Position numbers and translations under genes: made by a program
Origin: Gigaspora rosea
Lineage: Eukaryota > Glomeromycota > Glomeromycetes > Diversisporales > Gigasporaceae
Direction: 5' to 3'
Length of the DNA stretch: 64,000 nt
Assembly (NCBI GenBank): GCA_003550325.1
Contig: QKWP01000762.1
Span: forward strand, 79,206-143,205
Notes under the pieces: model-generated
Told to the model about the DNA's origin: nothing
Databases searched by the model: none
The model's input: the letters and a program-made list of their open reading frames with translations, nothing else
In this document: piece after piece, positions 36,670-46,869 of the stretch
How positions within the stretch are numbered: position 1 is the stretch's first letter
Layout: every line of letters begins with the position of its first letter

Positions 36670-36859
36670 AAAAAATACATATAAATATATTCAGACTCAG
36701 ACCAGTCTGCAGACTTCGGACCAGACCCAGACCAGACTCAGACTTGACTAAAAAGTTTGAATATAAAAGTCTGAGTCCGGTCCGAAAATCAGACCAGACT
36801 CAGACTTGACTAAGTCTGGTTCGATTCCAGTCTATAGGAGCACTACCTGTCGATGCTAC

Positions 36860-37560
36860 TTTGGGGTGACTCTATATTAAGGATAGGGTGTTAAGATTTC
36901 CATTTTCATATAAAATAGATTGTAGATCAACTTTGTATAACCATATCATATGTTTTACATATAAACATCATATGATTCGACCAATGAGAATTATCAAATT
37001 TTTGTGTAACCCAGAAAAAACATATAGTGACCTCAGAAAATTTAATTCTATATGAAGTTTATTTTTTTTAAAAAGATGCATTTCTTACAACTTCACTATT
37101 ATAAACAAGCTACTTTGAACTATATATTATATAAATATGGTAAAAATTGACTCAGATACTAAAAAGTTTTATTAGAAGCATATTTTATTTACTATATAAA
37201 AATTCAATCTACTATGTAGATCATATGAAAAATAATATACATACACCCTACCCTTAATGAACAACACCAGTATCTGCAGTACATCGAGACACTGGAAACA
37301 ATCTGACCATGTAGAGGTGTTGGTTGGTATTACAAGTAAACCTCATTTGGGTTGTTCTAATTTTGGCATGACCATGAATGCTAGCATTGTAACCCAGTTT
37401 ACAAATATTCAAGATTCATATAGAGTTTAATATGGAAATAAAGGCATATTTACAAATAAAGAGTGATTAATATTATGAAATATAACATTTAGAGATATTA
37501 TTATTCTTAATATAAATTATGCAGCTTTTCCGCAAAATGTTTGGAGTGTACAGCCTATAT
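36860..37560. other. AT-rich stretch, no gene recognised
   Basis: No exon or RNA gene could be supported. A short GC-richer part (37259-37400) shows no motif that I recognise. Confidence 0.35.
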
Positions 37561-38100
37561 ACAGTCGCCTCTCTCTAATCCGAACCTCTCTAAACTGAAC
37601 ACTATTAAACTCTTTCTAAACTGAACAAAACCTCCTAGAACATTTATAAATTTTATTATAAAGTTTAGATAAGCCATATATGGGGTGTCTTCAATTAAAA
37701 GGGCCCATTTTTACATTTTTTTGAAAAATGAGTTTTCGTTAAATTCATATAAATTTTGACATGATTGACTTTTTTTAATTATAAATGAAAGTTGAATTAC
37801 ATAATAAAAAATCAAGATAATGTAAAAAGAAAAATTACATGAGGCCAACACATCACGAGTTTATCCGATAGTCACCTGCCATCTTTAACCAATCAATATC
37901 GTGAAATTTGATTGATCCTGGATCAGTCCAAAAATCAAAACAAATAATTAAACTCAAATTTCTCAAAATAAAATATATGTAAAAATGGGCCCTTTTAATT
38001 GAAGACACTCCATATAACTTTTTGAAAACTGAACTTTTCCAAATTTTTCATAATAAAAAAAAGCAGTTCTGGCAGTTCGAATTAGAGAGAGTTGACTGTA
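37561..38100. mobile_element. pogo-type MITE carrying a nested MITE
   Basis: The left end ACAGTCGCCTCTCTCTAATC and the right end GATT-like complement (GAATTAGAGAGAGTTGACTGT) are inverted and bounded by TA. Without the nested element it is about 208 bp. Repeated TCTAAACTGAAC phrases lie near the left end. The terminus resembles that of the element at 9038-9225. Confidence 0.75.
37681..38012. mobile_element. Nested 332-bp MITE
   Basis: TGGGGTGTCTTCAATTAAAA at the left matches, in reverse complement, the right end TTTTAATTGAAGACACTCCA; the repeat continues through GGGCCCATTTTTACAT. TA flanks both ends. It interrupts the outer pogo-type MITE. Confidence 0.8.
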
Positions 38101-38171
38101 TATATAATTTATAGTAGCTATAGAAATTCGACTAAAAACTGGTCTTAATACAGAAATATTAATTGACTTTT

Positions 38172-38400
38172 ACAGCAGTGAGATGATTTACAAATAGAAT
38201 AAGTAAAAAATTTTGGAATCGTGTTATTGAATAGGGGAATTACTCAAAATCCTGGCCAACTATATAATCATGAAAAGTGGTTACATAAAAATTTCCTAGC
38301 ATTAATAACTACTTTACAAAATTGTCTACTATATATTTATTATTTTCGAATATTTGCTAATAATATTGCAAACCACATACAACCTTACAAATTCTTAAAA
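38172..38400 (+). pseudogene. BACK-domain fragment of a BTB-TLDc gene
   Basis: The plus strand translates to a stop-interrupted BACK-like segment: RDDLQIE, then VKNFWNRVIE, then GITQNPGQLYNHEKWLHKNF and TTLQNCLLYIYYFRIF. It aligns with KRDDLQMEEIKIWNYVIKWG and LKITLQNFLPHIRYFQIS of the gene at 23625-25043. No BTB or TLDc remainder was found next to it, so it is an isolated fragment. Confidence 0.65.
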
Positions 38401-39063
38401 AAAAAAATAATATATATATAGATATTTTTCAGAATTTATAGAATAATCAAATATATCTCGTTGTGTTTATGAAGGTTAAAGACTCTGTAAATTCAGCACT
38501 ATGGGCGGATGACATACAAAAAGGAAAAAAATGAGGATTATACAAAAAAGTAAAGGCACAGGCCTAAAAGGAGATATTGATTGTTCTGAATGTGAAGGCT
38601 TGGAGTTTTGAGACAATAGTTTAGCTAATAAATAAGTATTGGTTTATTCTCCTTGTCGTTAATTATTAAACCTAACTTATACCCTAGTTTCTGTTTAACT
38701 TCGATATGTCAAGAGTTGACTCAATAGTTAAGTCTTATCATTTTAAGATTTTGAGATCAGATTTTTGTTTTGACCGTGAACAAAGTTCACTATATCATGT
38801 GATTATGAAATAAGAACAAACAACTACCAAAGCCACACTACCGCAAATAAAATATACAGAGAAAAAATAATAATAATATGTAGGAAGTGCATTGCCTTCC
38901 CATAATTATGTTGAAGTTCAAGAGATTGGTTATAAGAAACTATACCCTGGCATGGTTCTGTAATATAAATGAAGATAATGAATACCGTTCACCTTTCATT
39001 GAATGTACCAAGTAGGTAAAGGATTTCATATAATAGTCTCTATTAATAAAAAAACAAAAAAAA
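38401..39063. other. Intergenic stretch, no gene recognised
   Basis: A short AT run is followed by mixed-composition DNA. No supported exon was found. Confidence 0.35.
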
Positions 39064-39500
39064 GGTTTGCTCTCTGCCTGTAAGTCACGAACCTAGTGTG
39101 TAAAAATGAAACTTTATAAGGGGTTGCTTTGCTCATAAGTCATGAACCTTAATGCGCAAAAATGAAATTTTAAGGGTTGCTCTGCCCTAAGTCGCGAACC
39201 TAGTGCACAAAAATGAAACTTTATAAGGGGTTGCTCTGTTCGTAAGTCATGAACCTATTGTGCAAAATAAAACTTTATAAGGGTTGCTCTGACCGTAAGT
39301 TACAAACATAGTGCACAAAAATGAAACTTTAAAAAAAAAATTGAAAAAAATGAAAAAAATGAAAAAAAGAGGGTTGCTCTGCTGTAAGGTGCAAATATAT
39401 CCTGGTACTGGTGGGACTATAGGTACTGCGCAAAAATGAAAGTTTTTATACTCCCAAGGTTAAGGTGCTCTGCCTGTAAGTCGCAAAATGCGCAAAAGAA
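39064..39500. repeat. ~58-bp minisatellite
   Basis: About six to seven diverged tandem units are built around GGGTTGCTCTGxCxGTAAGT, then CACGAACCTAGTG, then CAAAAATGAAACTTTATAAG. A poly-A/GAAAAAAAT expansion interrupts it at about 39330-39368. It is non-coding. Confidence 0.75.
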
Positions 39501-39529
39501 GGGTGCCAACCCGTATAATGTTGTTAGTC

Positions 39530-40570
39530 GAAATACTTAATTTAGTCAACTATTTAGGCAATTAGTGTCTAAATATATTTCGACATGACATATTTTTTTT
39601 CGAAATGTCAAAAGTCTAAATTTGCCTAAATGTCTAAAAAGTTGACTAAATAAATACTATGTGACTAAATGTCTAAATAGTTGACTAGATATAATACTAT
39701 ATGACTAAATATAAGATTCTATTTAATTATAGCGCTTTGCAAAAGTGTGATCCTGTGATTTACACAGTGATGATGGCAGAAAATTTTAATTCCCTATTGA
39801 TCATCATTTTCATCAAAAACGTCTATGTTTTATTCGAAATCATTAAAATTCTTCAAAAATTGAAAAATCGGCTGATTTCTTGTGACATGATCTGCAGAGA
39901 TCACACATTTTTGCAAAGCGCAATAAGCTCTGGTATAGCTTTAAAAACAACCAAAAAACTTTGTACATTGCTTCATATTATTTGTAAAACCTAATGACTT
40001 ACAGTATTAAATAATAAAAATCAGGCACTCAATACAAGAAATAACTATAAAGATTTAGAATTCGAGGTTTCGATCATCAATTTTGATTTTTAGAATCGAT
40101 TCGCATCCCTACTTCGTGATATTTACATACAGTTCCGCGGCTGCAATGGCAGTGCAGGGACCTGAAACAGATGCTGCAGGATAACGCCCCGATTCTCTTT
40201 AGCTATATGGGCGTATGTAGACATTTTTCTTATGCTTGTGTTTTCATGTAGTTTAGGACCTTGGGGTTTAGAAAATTTTAGAACTGAGAGGTCATAGTTT
40301 ATACATGGTTGATTGGTATGGGTTCAAATAATTAGTCCTAGACCAGAGGTATTGATGTTAAAGTATGAACGCTAGAGCTTGTTTGGATAGCAAACTTATT
40401 ACTATATGTTTTTTCATATTATTTCTTAATTTAGACATTTCGACATTATTTAGACATTTTGGCATAATTTAGGATTTCGATAATATTTAGACATTTCGGC
40501 AGCCTAAATATCAAATGTCGAAATATTTCTACAAGCATAAAACAATTTCGGCAAACAACATTAAACCCGT
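39530..40570. repeat. Region of AAATGTCTAAAT-type repeats with nested MITE
   Basis: Both ends (39540-39700 and 40430-40530) carry many TGTCTAAATA / TTTAGACATTTCG phrases in opposite sense, as subterminal repeats of a transposon would. A smaller inverted-repeat unit with ends GCGCTTTGCAAAAGTGTG and CACACATTTTTGCAAAGCGC sits inside at 39732-39921. The open frame 39701-39994 covers that unit and is not a gene. Confidence 0.45.
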
Positions 40571-40682
40571 AAAGCATGAATCTAGCCTGGTACTGGCAGG
40601 GCCAAAATATTAGAATAGTGACCTTCCAATAATTGATAATATGATATCAAAGACAGGCCTAATAGAATTTATAGAATTTGAC

Positions 40683-40755
40683 TATACATCGCACCAGAAG
40701 TTTTGATCAGCCAACAATCTATTAACGACAAAGCTAGACTTACGATGAGCTAGCA
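40683..40755 (+). pseudogene. Tiny protein kinase APE-motif fragment
   Basis: The plus strand reads YIAPEVLISQQSINDKA, which matches the activation-segment APE motif and the following residues of TKL-like kinases. Nothing else of the kinase remains, so this is a very short relic. Confidence 0.4.
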
Positions 40756-41042
40756 GCAAAGACAAAAAGAAGGAGAATAACCTACCCTTCTTCTCTTATA
40801 TAACTACTCTTAAACGCCCCATACCCACTCAACCAAAATTTTGTCATATTTACCCAATTCCTTTCCTACGAATATGTCAGTAATACCTCATACCTATTCC
40901 TATTCTTTTCCCACATCCACACCTCATATTTACAACCGGTTATTTACATTATGGCCTGGGTCACAGTCTTTTAGTTCATGGTATCTCAGTTAATAAAACT
41001 CACTAATACTTGGATTTTTATGTGTGGTACGCATAAAATAAG

Positions 41043-42579
41043 TGTGGGCAAGTAAACGTAATATTTTCTGACGATCATTGAAAGTACACTGCGCCACATT
41101 TCATATGACAATCAATCGCATGTTTGACTGATTCTGCATATCATTAATCATGCATAATCGATCATGCATGCTCAGGGCTTAGCTTCAATAGAAATGTGTA
41201 TGATACACATAATATGATAGCATCATAGATAGAGTATCATATGATTTTAATCTCGTAGTTTCCATAATATTCTATAATGTTAAATTAGCGATTCCCATAA
41301 TATTTGTAAAGTATAAAAAGGAGGTTGCTAAGCAATAGTCTTCAGATTCCTAATATTATAAAATAATGCCCGTATGCAAATCTCCCACTTATACGATACA
41401 ATTGGTCAATCTTGCATATATGTGCATAACCTCTTGAAATTTAACTTTATAAGGATTATGATCATCGTTACTGTAATTATGTCGAAATAGGGTCATCATA
41501 ATTACGTAATTCGTACAGAATTTGATCATTTGCATAATGTCACACTATATTCGTAATTTGTCTATTACTATGAATTAATAATCAGTTGTCTCAATTTTTT
41601 TTTAAAAAATTACTTATCTTTTGTTTGAAAATTTAGAAGCTTAGAAGCATAATAGTTCGAGACTAGCAAGATAGTTAGTATTTTTTTTTTCTTTACTTTT
41701 TTTTAATACTAATTTTTCATGCGATAATGAATGTAGCATGATAGTTTGGACGTAGCAAAATAGTTAGGTAGGACGGTAGTATTTTTTTTTTATAAACAAT
41801 ACTAACGTTTTTTTCTTTGGCGAGATAACAAACGTAGTATGATAGTAGAAGTAAGATAGTTCAGGGCATTAGTGATACGGTAATATTTTTTATTTTTATT
41901 TTTTTTTAATATATATATAGAGTACTAACTTTCTTTTTTTTCTTTAGAACGGAACATAGCACGATAACAAACATACAATAATAAAAGAAAATATGATAGT
42001 TCAGGACGTAGCAAGATAGTTAGTAGCACACAATATTTTTTTTATATGTATATGCAGTACTAGCGTTTCTTTTTTTCTTAGAACAAACGTAGCGCAATGA
42101 CAAACGTAGCATGATAATAGAAGCATGATACTGTAATTCGGGACATTAGTAGCGCGATAATAATAATATATATATATATATTTTTTTTTTGTACAGTACT
42201 AACATTTCGCGCGATAATGAACGTAGCATAATAGTAAAAGCATGATGGTTTGGGACGTGGCAAGATAGTTAGTAACACGGCAGTTAATATGAGCATGCAT
42301 AATAGCATGGGGTGTAGCATAATAGTATGAGATTTTAGCATAACATAGTGAAATTTTAAAACATCGAGTTTTGTTCATTATAGGCCCTTTGTATCCTTGA
42401 AAAGGGCGCCAGCGGCGCCCTATTTAATCCTTGCATAATATAAAAATATCGGACTATAGTAATACACAAATCACTTTTATACCAAATCGGGTTAAATCAC
42501 CAAGTCACGCCTCTGGCGAGCTGCCTTTTATCATCTTTTGCATCGATTAAATAATCTTCGTCCATTTCTCCCCGTAACA
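41043..42579 (+). repeat. LTR-like repeat, copy 2, interrupted
   Basis: The left part (41043 to about 41352) matches copy 1 at 34775 onward (CACTGCGCCACATTTCATAT, TATAAAAAGGAGGTTG). The right part (about 42434-42579) matches the end of copy 1 (CATCTTTTGCATCGATTAAA, then CGTAACA). About 1.08 kb of unrelated repeat-rich DNA lies between. The end is 131 bp before the start codon of the GPI-protein gene. Confidence 0.6.
41640..42360. repeat. Degenerate array of GTAGCATGATAGTT units with poly-T
   Basis: Phrases like ACGTAGCAAGATAGTTAG and GTAGCATGATAGT alternate with poly-T and TACTAACxTTT blocks about every 100-150 bp, at least five times. This fills the insertion inside LTR-like copy 2. The open frame at 42078-42341 is part of the array. 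Confidence 0.6.
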
Positions 42580-42710
42580 TTATCAATTGTAAGTCCTGTC
42601 CTTCGTTACGTTCCGGACAATAAGTTACATGACTCACTTTTCATTTATTTTTTAAAACATCTAATACTCCTCTAAAAATCTAGAAAATATCTTGAAAAGA
42701 TATTCAAAAA

Positions 42711-43583
42711 ATGGAATATCAATCATTTTATTATAAACGAATAAATAATTTTTTTTGCATTACAATTAAATTATTTATATTTGTCTTATTATATAATGTA
42801 AGATACATATTTTTTAAATAACGTTTTTCATAATAATAAAAATTTATTCTATAAGTTTATGAACAAATCTTTTATAGACATTCTTAGTCAACGCAGAACA
42901 ATTTTCTGGGATAGTAACTTTAAATCCTTATTATGTTTGGTATCAATGTAGCTCTGGTAGTGTAACTAGTATGAGTAAGTACAAAACAAATATATCTATT
43001 AAAAAAGTAAACTTTTTCATTTGTTGATTTTTGGTTTATTTCATTATTAAAAATTGTAGCATACAACATCGAGAAGACAAATGACTCATCTACAGACACA
43101 CCTAATTTCGGAACCAAATTACTCTCAACTAGGGACATAACATCTGACAATAACCTAAATAGTGGATTTGTTGCTTATGGATTAGATCAACAAGAACAAA
43201 AAGAATTTTTAGATTATGTGCTTGAAAAATCTACTTCCCATACTTTTAATGACACTCTGGCATGCGATCCACCGGTGGAGTCATGTAAAGTCGGTCCTAT
43301 CACACCCTCTAATGAGCTTCAAATATTCTGTGTTTCAGTTAGAAAGCCAAATAATTCAACAAATAACAGATTGTCTATCTCAATTAATTTTACATCATTA
43401 ACGTCTCCAAAAAATTCAACAGGCAATAATTTGTCTATTTCAATTAATATGACATCATCAACAACATCGTCGCAAGGGATAACTATAAAAACTTCGAAAG
43501 GAACATCCGTACAATCTTCACAAATAACATTAGTTATAGTATTATTGGTGGTTTTCTACTATTTAACAATATTCCCCTTTTAA
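42711..43583 (+). CDS. Secreted, probably GPI-anchored surface protein
   Basis: This is a three-exon gene: 42711-42797, 42878-42974 and 43060-43583, with GT-AG introns of 80 and 85 nt. Together they encode 235 residues. Exon 1 from ATG 42711 and the start of exon 2 give a signal peptide (core TIKLFIFVLLYN, likely cut after VNA). The mature part begins EQFSGIVTLNPYYVWYQC, holds four Cys, then a Ser/Thr/Asn-rich stalk with about six N-glycosylation sequons. The stalk contains two copies of a NNxLSISINxTS unit. The C-terminus is a hydrophobic tail with no basic residues after it (TLVIVLLVVFYYL), as for GPI attachment. A pseudogene paralogue at 48381-49185 shares all exon borders. I do not recognise the family. 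A single-pass membrane protein is the alternative. Confidence 0.8.
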
Positions 43584-45787
43584 CAGATAAATGGTTTTAA
43601 TTATTGTGAATATTCCGTTATTACTAATATTATATAAAAATTTTCTAGAGCACACTGCTAAAGGATTGTATAGCACAGGTAGAAACAATAAACCTTTTCG
43701 ATAAGTATTAGTATTCTTTTAAAAAATTCTTTGTGTAAAATGCAAATTTTTCAAATATTTTCAAATTTTTAAGATCAGGTGAAACGTGAAATCGAAAAAA
43801 TAAAGACGGTTTAAAAAAATCGCGCTTATAGTTCATAATTTTACTTATGAAACACCTTTCGTGTACTATCAAAAGTATAAACAAGCGACAAATAATTATA
43901 TTTTTGTATTATATTAGAGTATCCTAGTCATGGCAGAAAAAATTCGGGCCACGTGCTATAAACAGCCAATCAAAATAATCAAAACATTTTAAAATTTCGA
44001 AAAATTTTAAAAGATTTCTCAGTAACTACAAGTATACAAAACATGCCTGACTTTTACTATCCTACGATAAATATACCTTAGTTGTCGCACCAATTTTGCC
44101 ACAGCGGATTCTCGATTTTAAATTGTCTAACTGCTGTGATTTACAAAATTTTGGCCCGCATTATACGATTGTTACATAATTTTTGGCTGGAATTAAGTTT
44201 TAACTTTTTTATTACAAAAATATAACTTTTTAGGGAAATAGGCCTATAGTATGTAAAATTAGTCCAGGAACATTTTTTCGCTTAATTGGCAGATATTACA
44301 TAATTATATCTGTAATATATAGAAGAATGTGCAGTTGTGATTTCATTAGCAAGATTTTGAGTAATTTCAGCCTAAATTTTTAACCGTCTCTCTTAGCCAA
44401 TCAAAATCAAGCATATCCACCGATTTGGTTTCACCCAATCATGATCGCGGATTATTTGCTATTAAAATTTATTACAAAGTGAGTTTTGACAACAACGGTC
44501 TTTTAAACTTACTTATAATCCATAATTAAGTGTATAGAATATTGTAATATCTACATGTTTAATTATTAGCTGAAAGTAAGTTAAAAAGGTAGTTTTTCTG
44601 AAAAGATCTTCCGAATTTACCCTTACCCATTATACAACCGATCGTTCAATGACAAAACCGATCCTTTTCTACCCGAAAATACCAAAACGCTTCAACAACT
44701 AGTAATATGTAATAGTGCTTCCTTTTACAGCTTGGTGTAGCTGTTCTTTGCTTATTCATCTCATATAGAGGCCAAAAAACTATTTTATTTAAAGGTTTCG
44801 TTTGTTATTCTTCACGTCACTAATAGCAGAAGTTTGTGTAATGGTCTATCGAAAAAAAGACCCCTAAAAATCAAATCGGTGGATATGGAATCTGCTGCGA
44901 CGCAAAAGCTAGAGTATTTCTTGCAATAATTCTGAATTTGTGCACTTCATGCCGAATTAAGCAATAATTATAATTATCGGCCAGAAAATAAAAAATTTGG
45001 CATAGGCTAACTGGTCAGCTAAGTCGCTCTAGTCGACTATACCGATTACAGCTATAGCCGGGTGGCTAGCCGACTATAGGCTGACCGAACCTATCCCTAC
45101 CCCATAAATAATCGGTAATATATAGCCACCCTTTAAATCTATTATTTCGTACGATAAAATATTATTTGGTACTATGTAATTAATGTCAATAAATTCGATA
45201 ATGCCATCTTATGATATTAATATTCTCTTATGATGAAAATGGTGGTTTTTATCGACATAAATTCTTTTAATATGACTGAAGAGGTTGTTCGTGATTCAAC
45301 AGGGTTCATATCAAAATTTGATTTTGGCATATTATTTAATAAAGTTTGTTTTGATGTTTTATTGCTAAGCACGCTTAAAGAAGTATTAAATTGAAGAATT
45401 CCATTATAAATACTTCGAATGGAGTTGCACCCAATGAAAGGAATGAGAATCCCAAATTAAATAAAAAAATTGGCATAAATAAAAAATTCATTCCTCATAG
45501 CATTTAGTATTTAGTCAGATAGTGCATGTATAATATTACCACAACATCAGCATTATATCCTAAAGAAATTTGACCAATTCGATGATCAAAGCAAGTGACT
45601 TTGCGGGTACTGATGTAATAGCAGCAAGAGAATGAAGTTCATCAAGGCATAGTGATAAGATTTTGCAGCTTCATATGCCAAATGTTGCTATAATAACGAC
45701 TATTCTTGATTAAAATAAAATTTATGTATCTAAAACAATTACAAACAGCTCGCTGTTTTGTTATAGAATGGTCGGATTTCAAAGCTG
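43584..45787. other. Intergenic DNA with possible old inverted-repeat unit
   Basis: No exon was supported. AAATCAAATCGGTGGATATG at about 44868 is nearly the complement of CATATCCACCGATTTGGTTT at about 44416, suggesting remnants of an inverted-repeat element. A GC-rich block of AGTCGACTA/TAGCCGACTA dyads lies at 45013-45090. At 43926, TAGTCATGGCA matches the terminus of the MITE at 50310. Confidence 0.35.
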
Positions 45788-46440
45788 CATAAGTTCCAAA
45801 ACGATTCAACAGTGAAGCCATCTTTGTTTTCATGGAGAAGTAATTTGAAGTCAAATAGATTATCTGTATTGAATTTCAGCTGCATATACTTTGCTTATGA
45901 TTCTTGAAATGATCTGCGGATCTAGTTGGTAATGTTTGTGCTAAAATATTACGAGGTTGAAGGATCGTTTAAGTTATTGGTTTACTGAGATTCATTCCAA
46001 AGGGTTTTTTCAAATATTTGTTTAAACGACTTTTGTGTTGTTGTAAATATTATCACCAGAAATATGAGAATCATGACTAAGAGGCAAATAACTTTGTAAA
46101 GTAGCTTTTAAAGTTACAAAATGTTCATTAGGCCAGTCTTTAATATCAGGTGATAGATCAGGATTCTAAACAATCTCCCATTTGATGACATAATTCAACA
46201 TTTCACTTCTTCCATTGCAAATCATCACGTCTAATCAAGGAGATTAATGAAAGTAATGTAATACCTTTAGAAATTTTGTTTGAGTATTTTACCATAATGT
46301 CGTTACACCGGCTTTGTATTTATTGAAGCATATTATTTCGGTAAACGAAAATGAAATGCAAATGAAGCCAGCGAGCTTCTTTAATAAAATAACGATTCAA
46401 GGTATTTAATTATTTCTTCAAGAATATATTCATTATTTTT
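45788..46440 (-). pseudogene. BTB/BACK-TLDc pseudogene
   Basis: The sequence is alignable by eye along its length with 24018-24740 of the BTB-TLDc gene: shared landmarks include AAGTTCCAAAACGATTCAAC, GGTAATGTTTxTGCT and CAAGATATTTAA-like runs. Frames are broken by several indels and stops. The C-terminal ~120 residues of the TLDc domain and the BTB end are missing. The small open frame 45642-45854 is not a gene. Confidence 0.8.
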
Positions 46441-46869
46441 TGTAAGCTCTGTTTCTTTTCACTTGTTGCAAGACAATTGTTCTAGTTCTTGCTCTTTGTT
46501 TTGTTTTTCTTGAATTTGTAAGTACAAGAAGTACAATTAAATTTCAAACTTGTGAACATATCATAGTTGGTACGTACGTGCGCAAAATCTTGAATAATCA
46601 AACAACAATTGCAAATCTGGCAAATCAACATATCACAGTTTCAAGTGGACCAGCTTTACTATCCCGTTTTTAAATTTCCTTAGTTGGAAATCTACATCGA
46701 TTAGATGAATTTTTACAAAAAAAAAGTAGTAAAAGATGAAAAATACAGAAAACAAGGGTCTAAATTTACTTTAGGGCTTAGTAAAAAAATGTTGAGAGAG
46801 CAAATTTTTTCTATAAATTTTCCAGCCAATTAGCTTTAATAATATTAATTACTTCGCCTAGGGCACTTC

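Larger units (their letters stand above)
35662..36845. mobile_element. 1.18-kb palindromic hAT-like element
   Basis: It starts TAGTGCTCCTAG and ends CTATAGGAGCACTA. CATGTCGA and CCTGTCGA lie directly outside (7 of 8 bases match), fitting an 8-bp target duplication. The whole element is a palindrome centred near 36255: outer blocks of GGTCTGGTCC / GGACCAGACC repeats, then a 165-bp hairpin unit, then an AAATTTTAACATCTTATCTC segment, a central hairpin unit, and the mirror image. The open frame 35651-35857 falls in the GC-rich repeat block and is not a gene. Confidence 0.75.

Noticed and set aside
36800-36835. Another B-box-like GGTTCGATTCC
   Set aside because: It lies in the terminal repeats of the palindromic element, and no cloverleaf fits.
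35230-41042. Complete LTR retrotransposon between the two LTR-like repeats
   Set aside because: No gag-pol motif, polypurine tract or matching target duplication was seen, and the second repeat is interrupted; only the repeats themselves are reported.
43926-44900. Third family D MITE starting TAGTCATGGCA
   Set aside because: The match is limited to the first ~11 bases and no opposite end was found.
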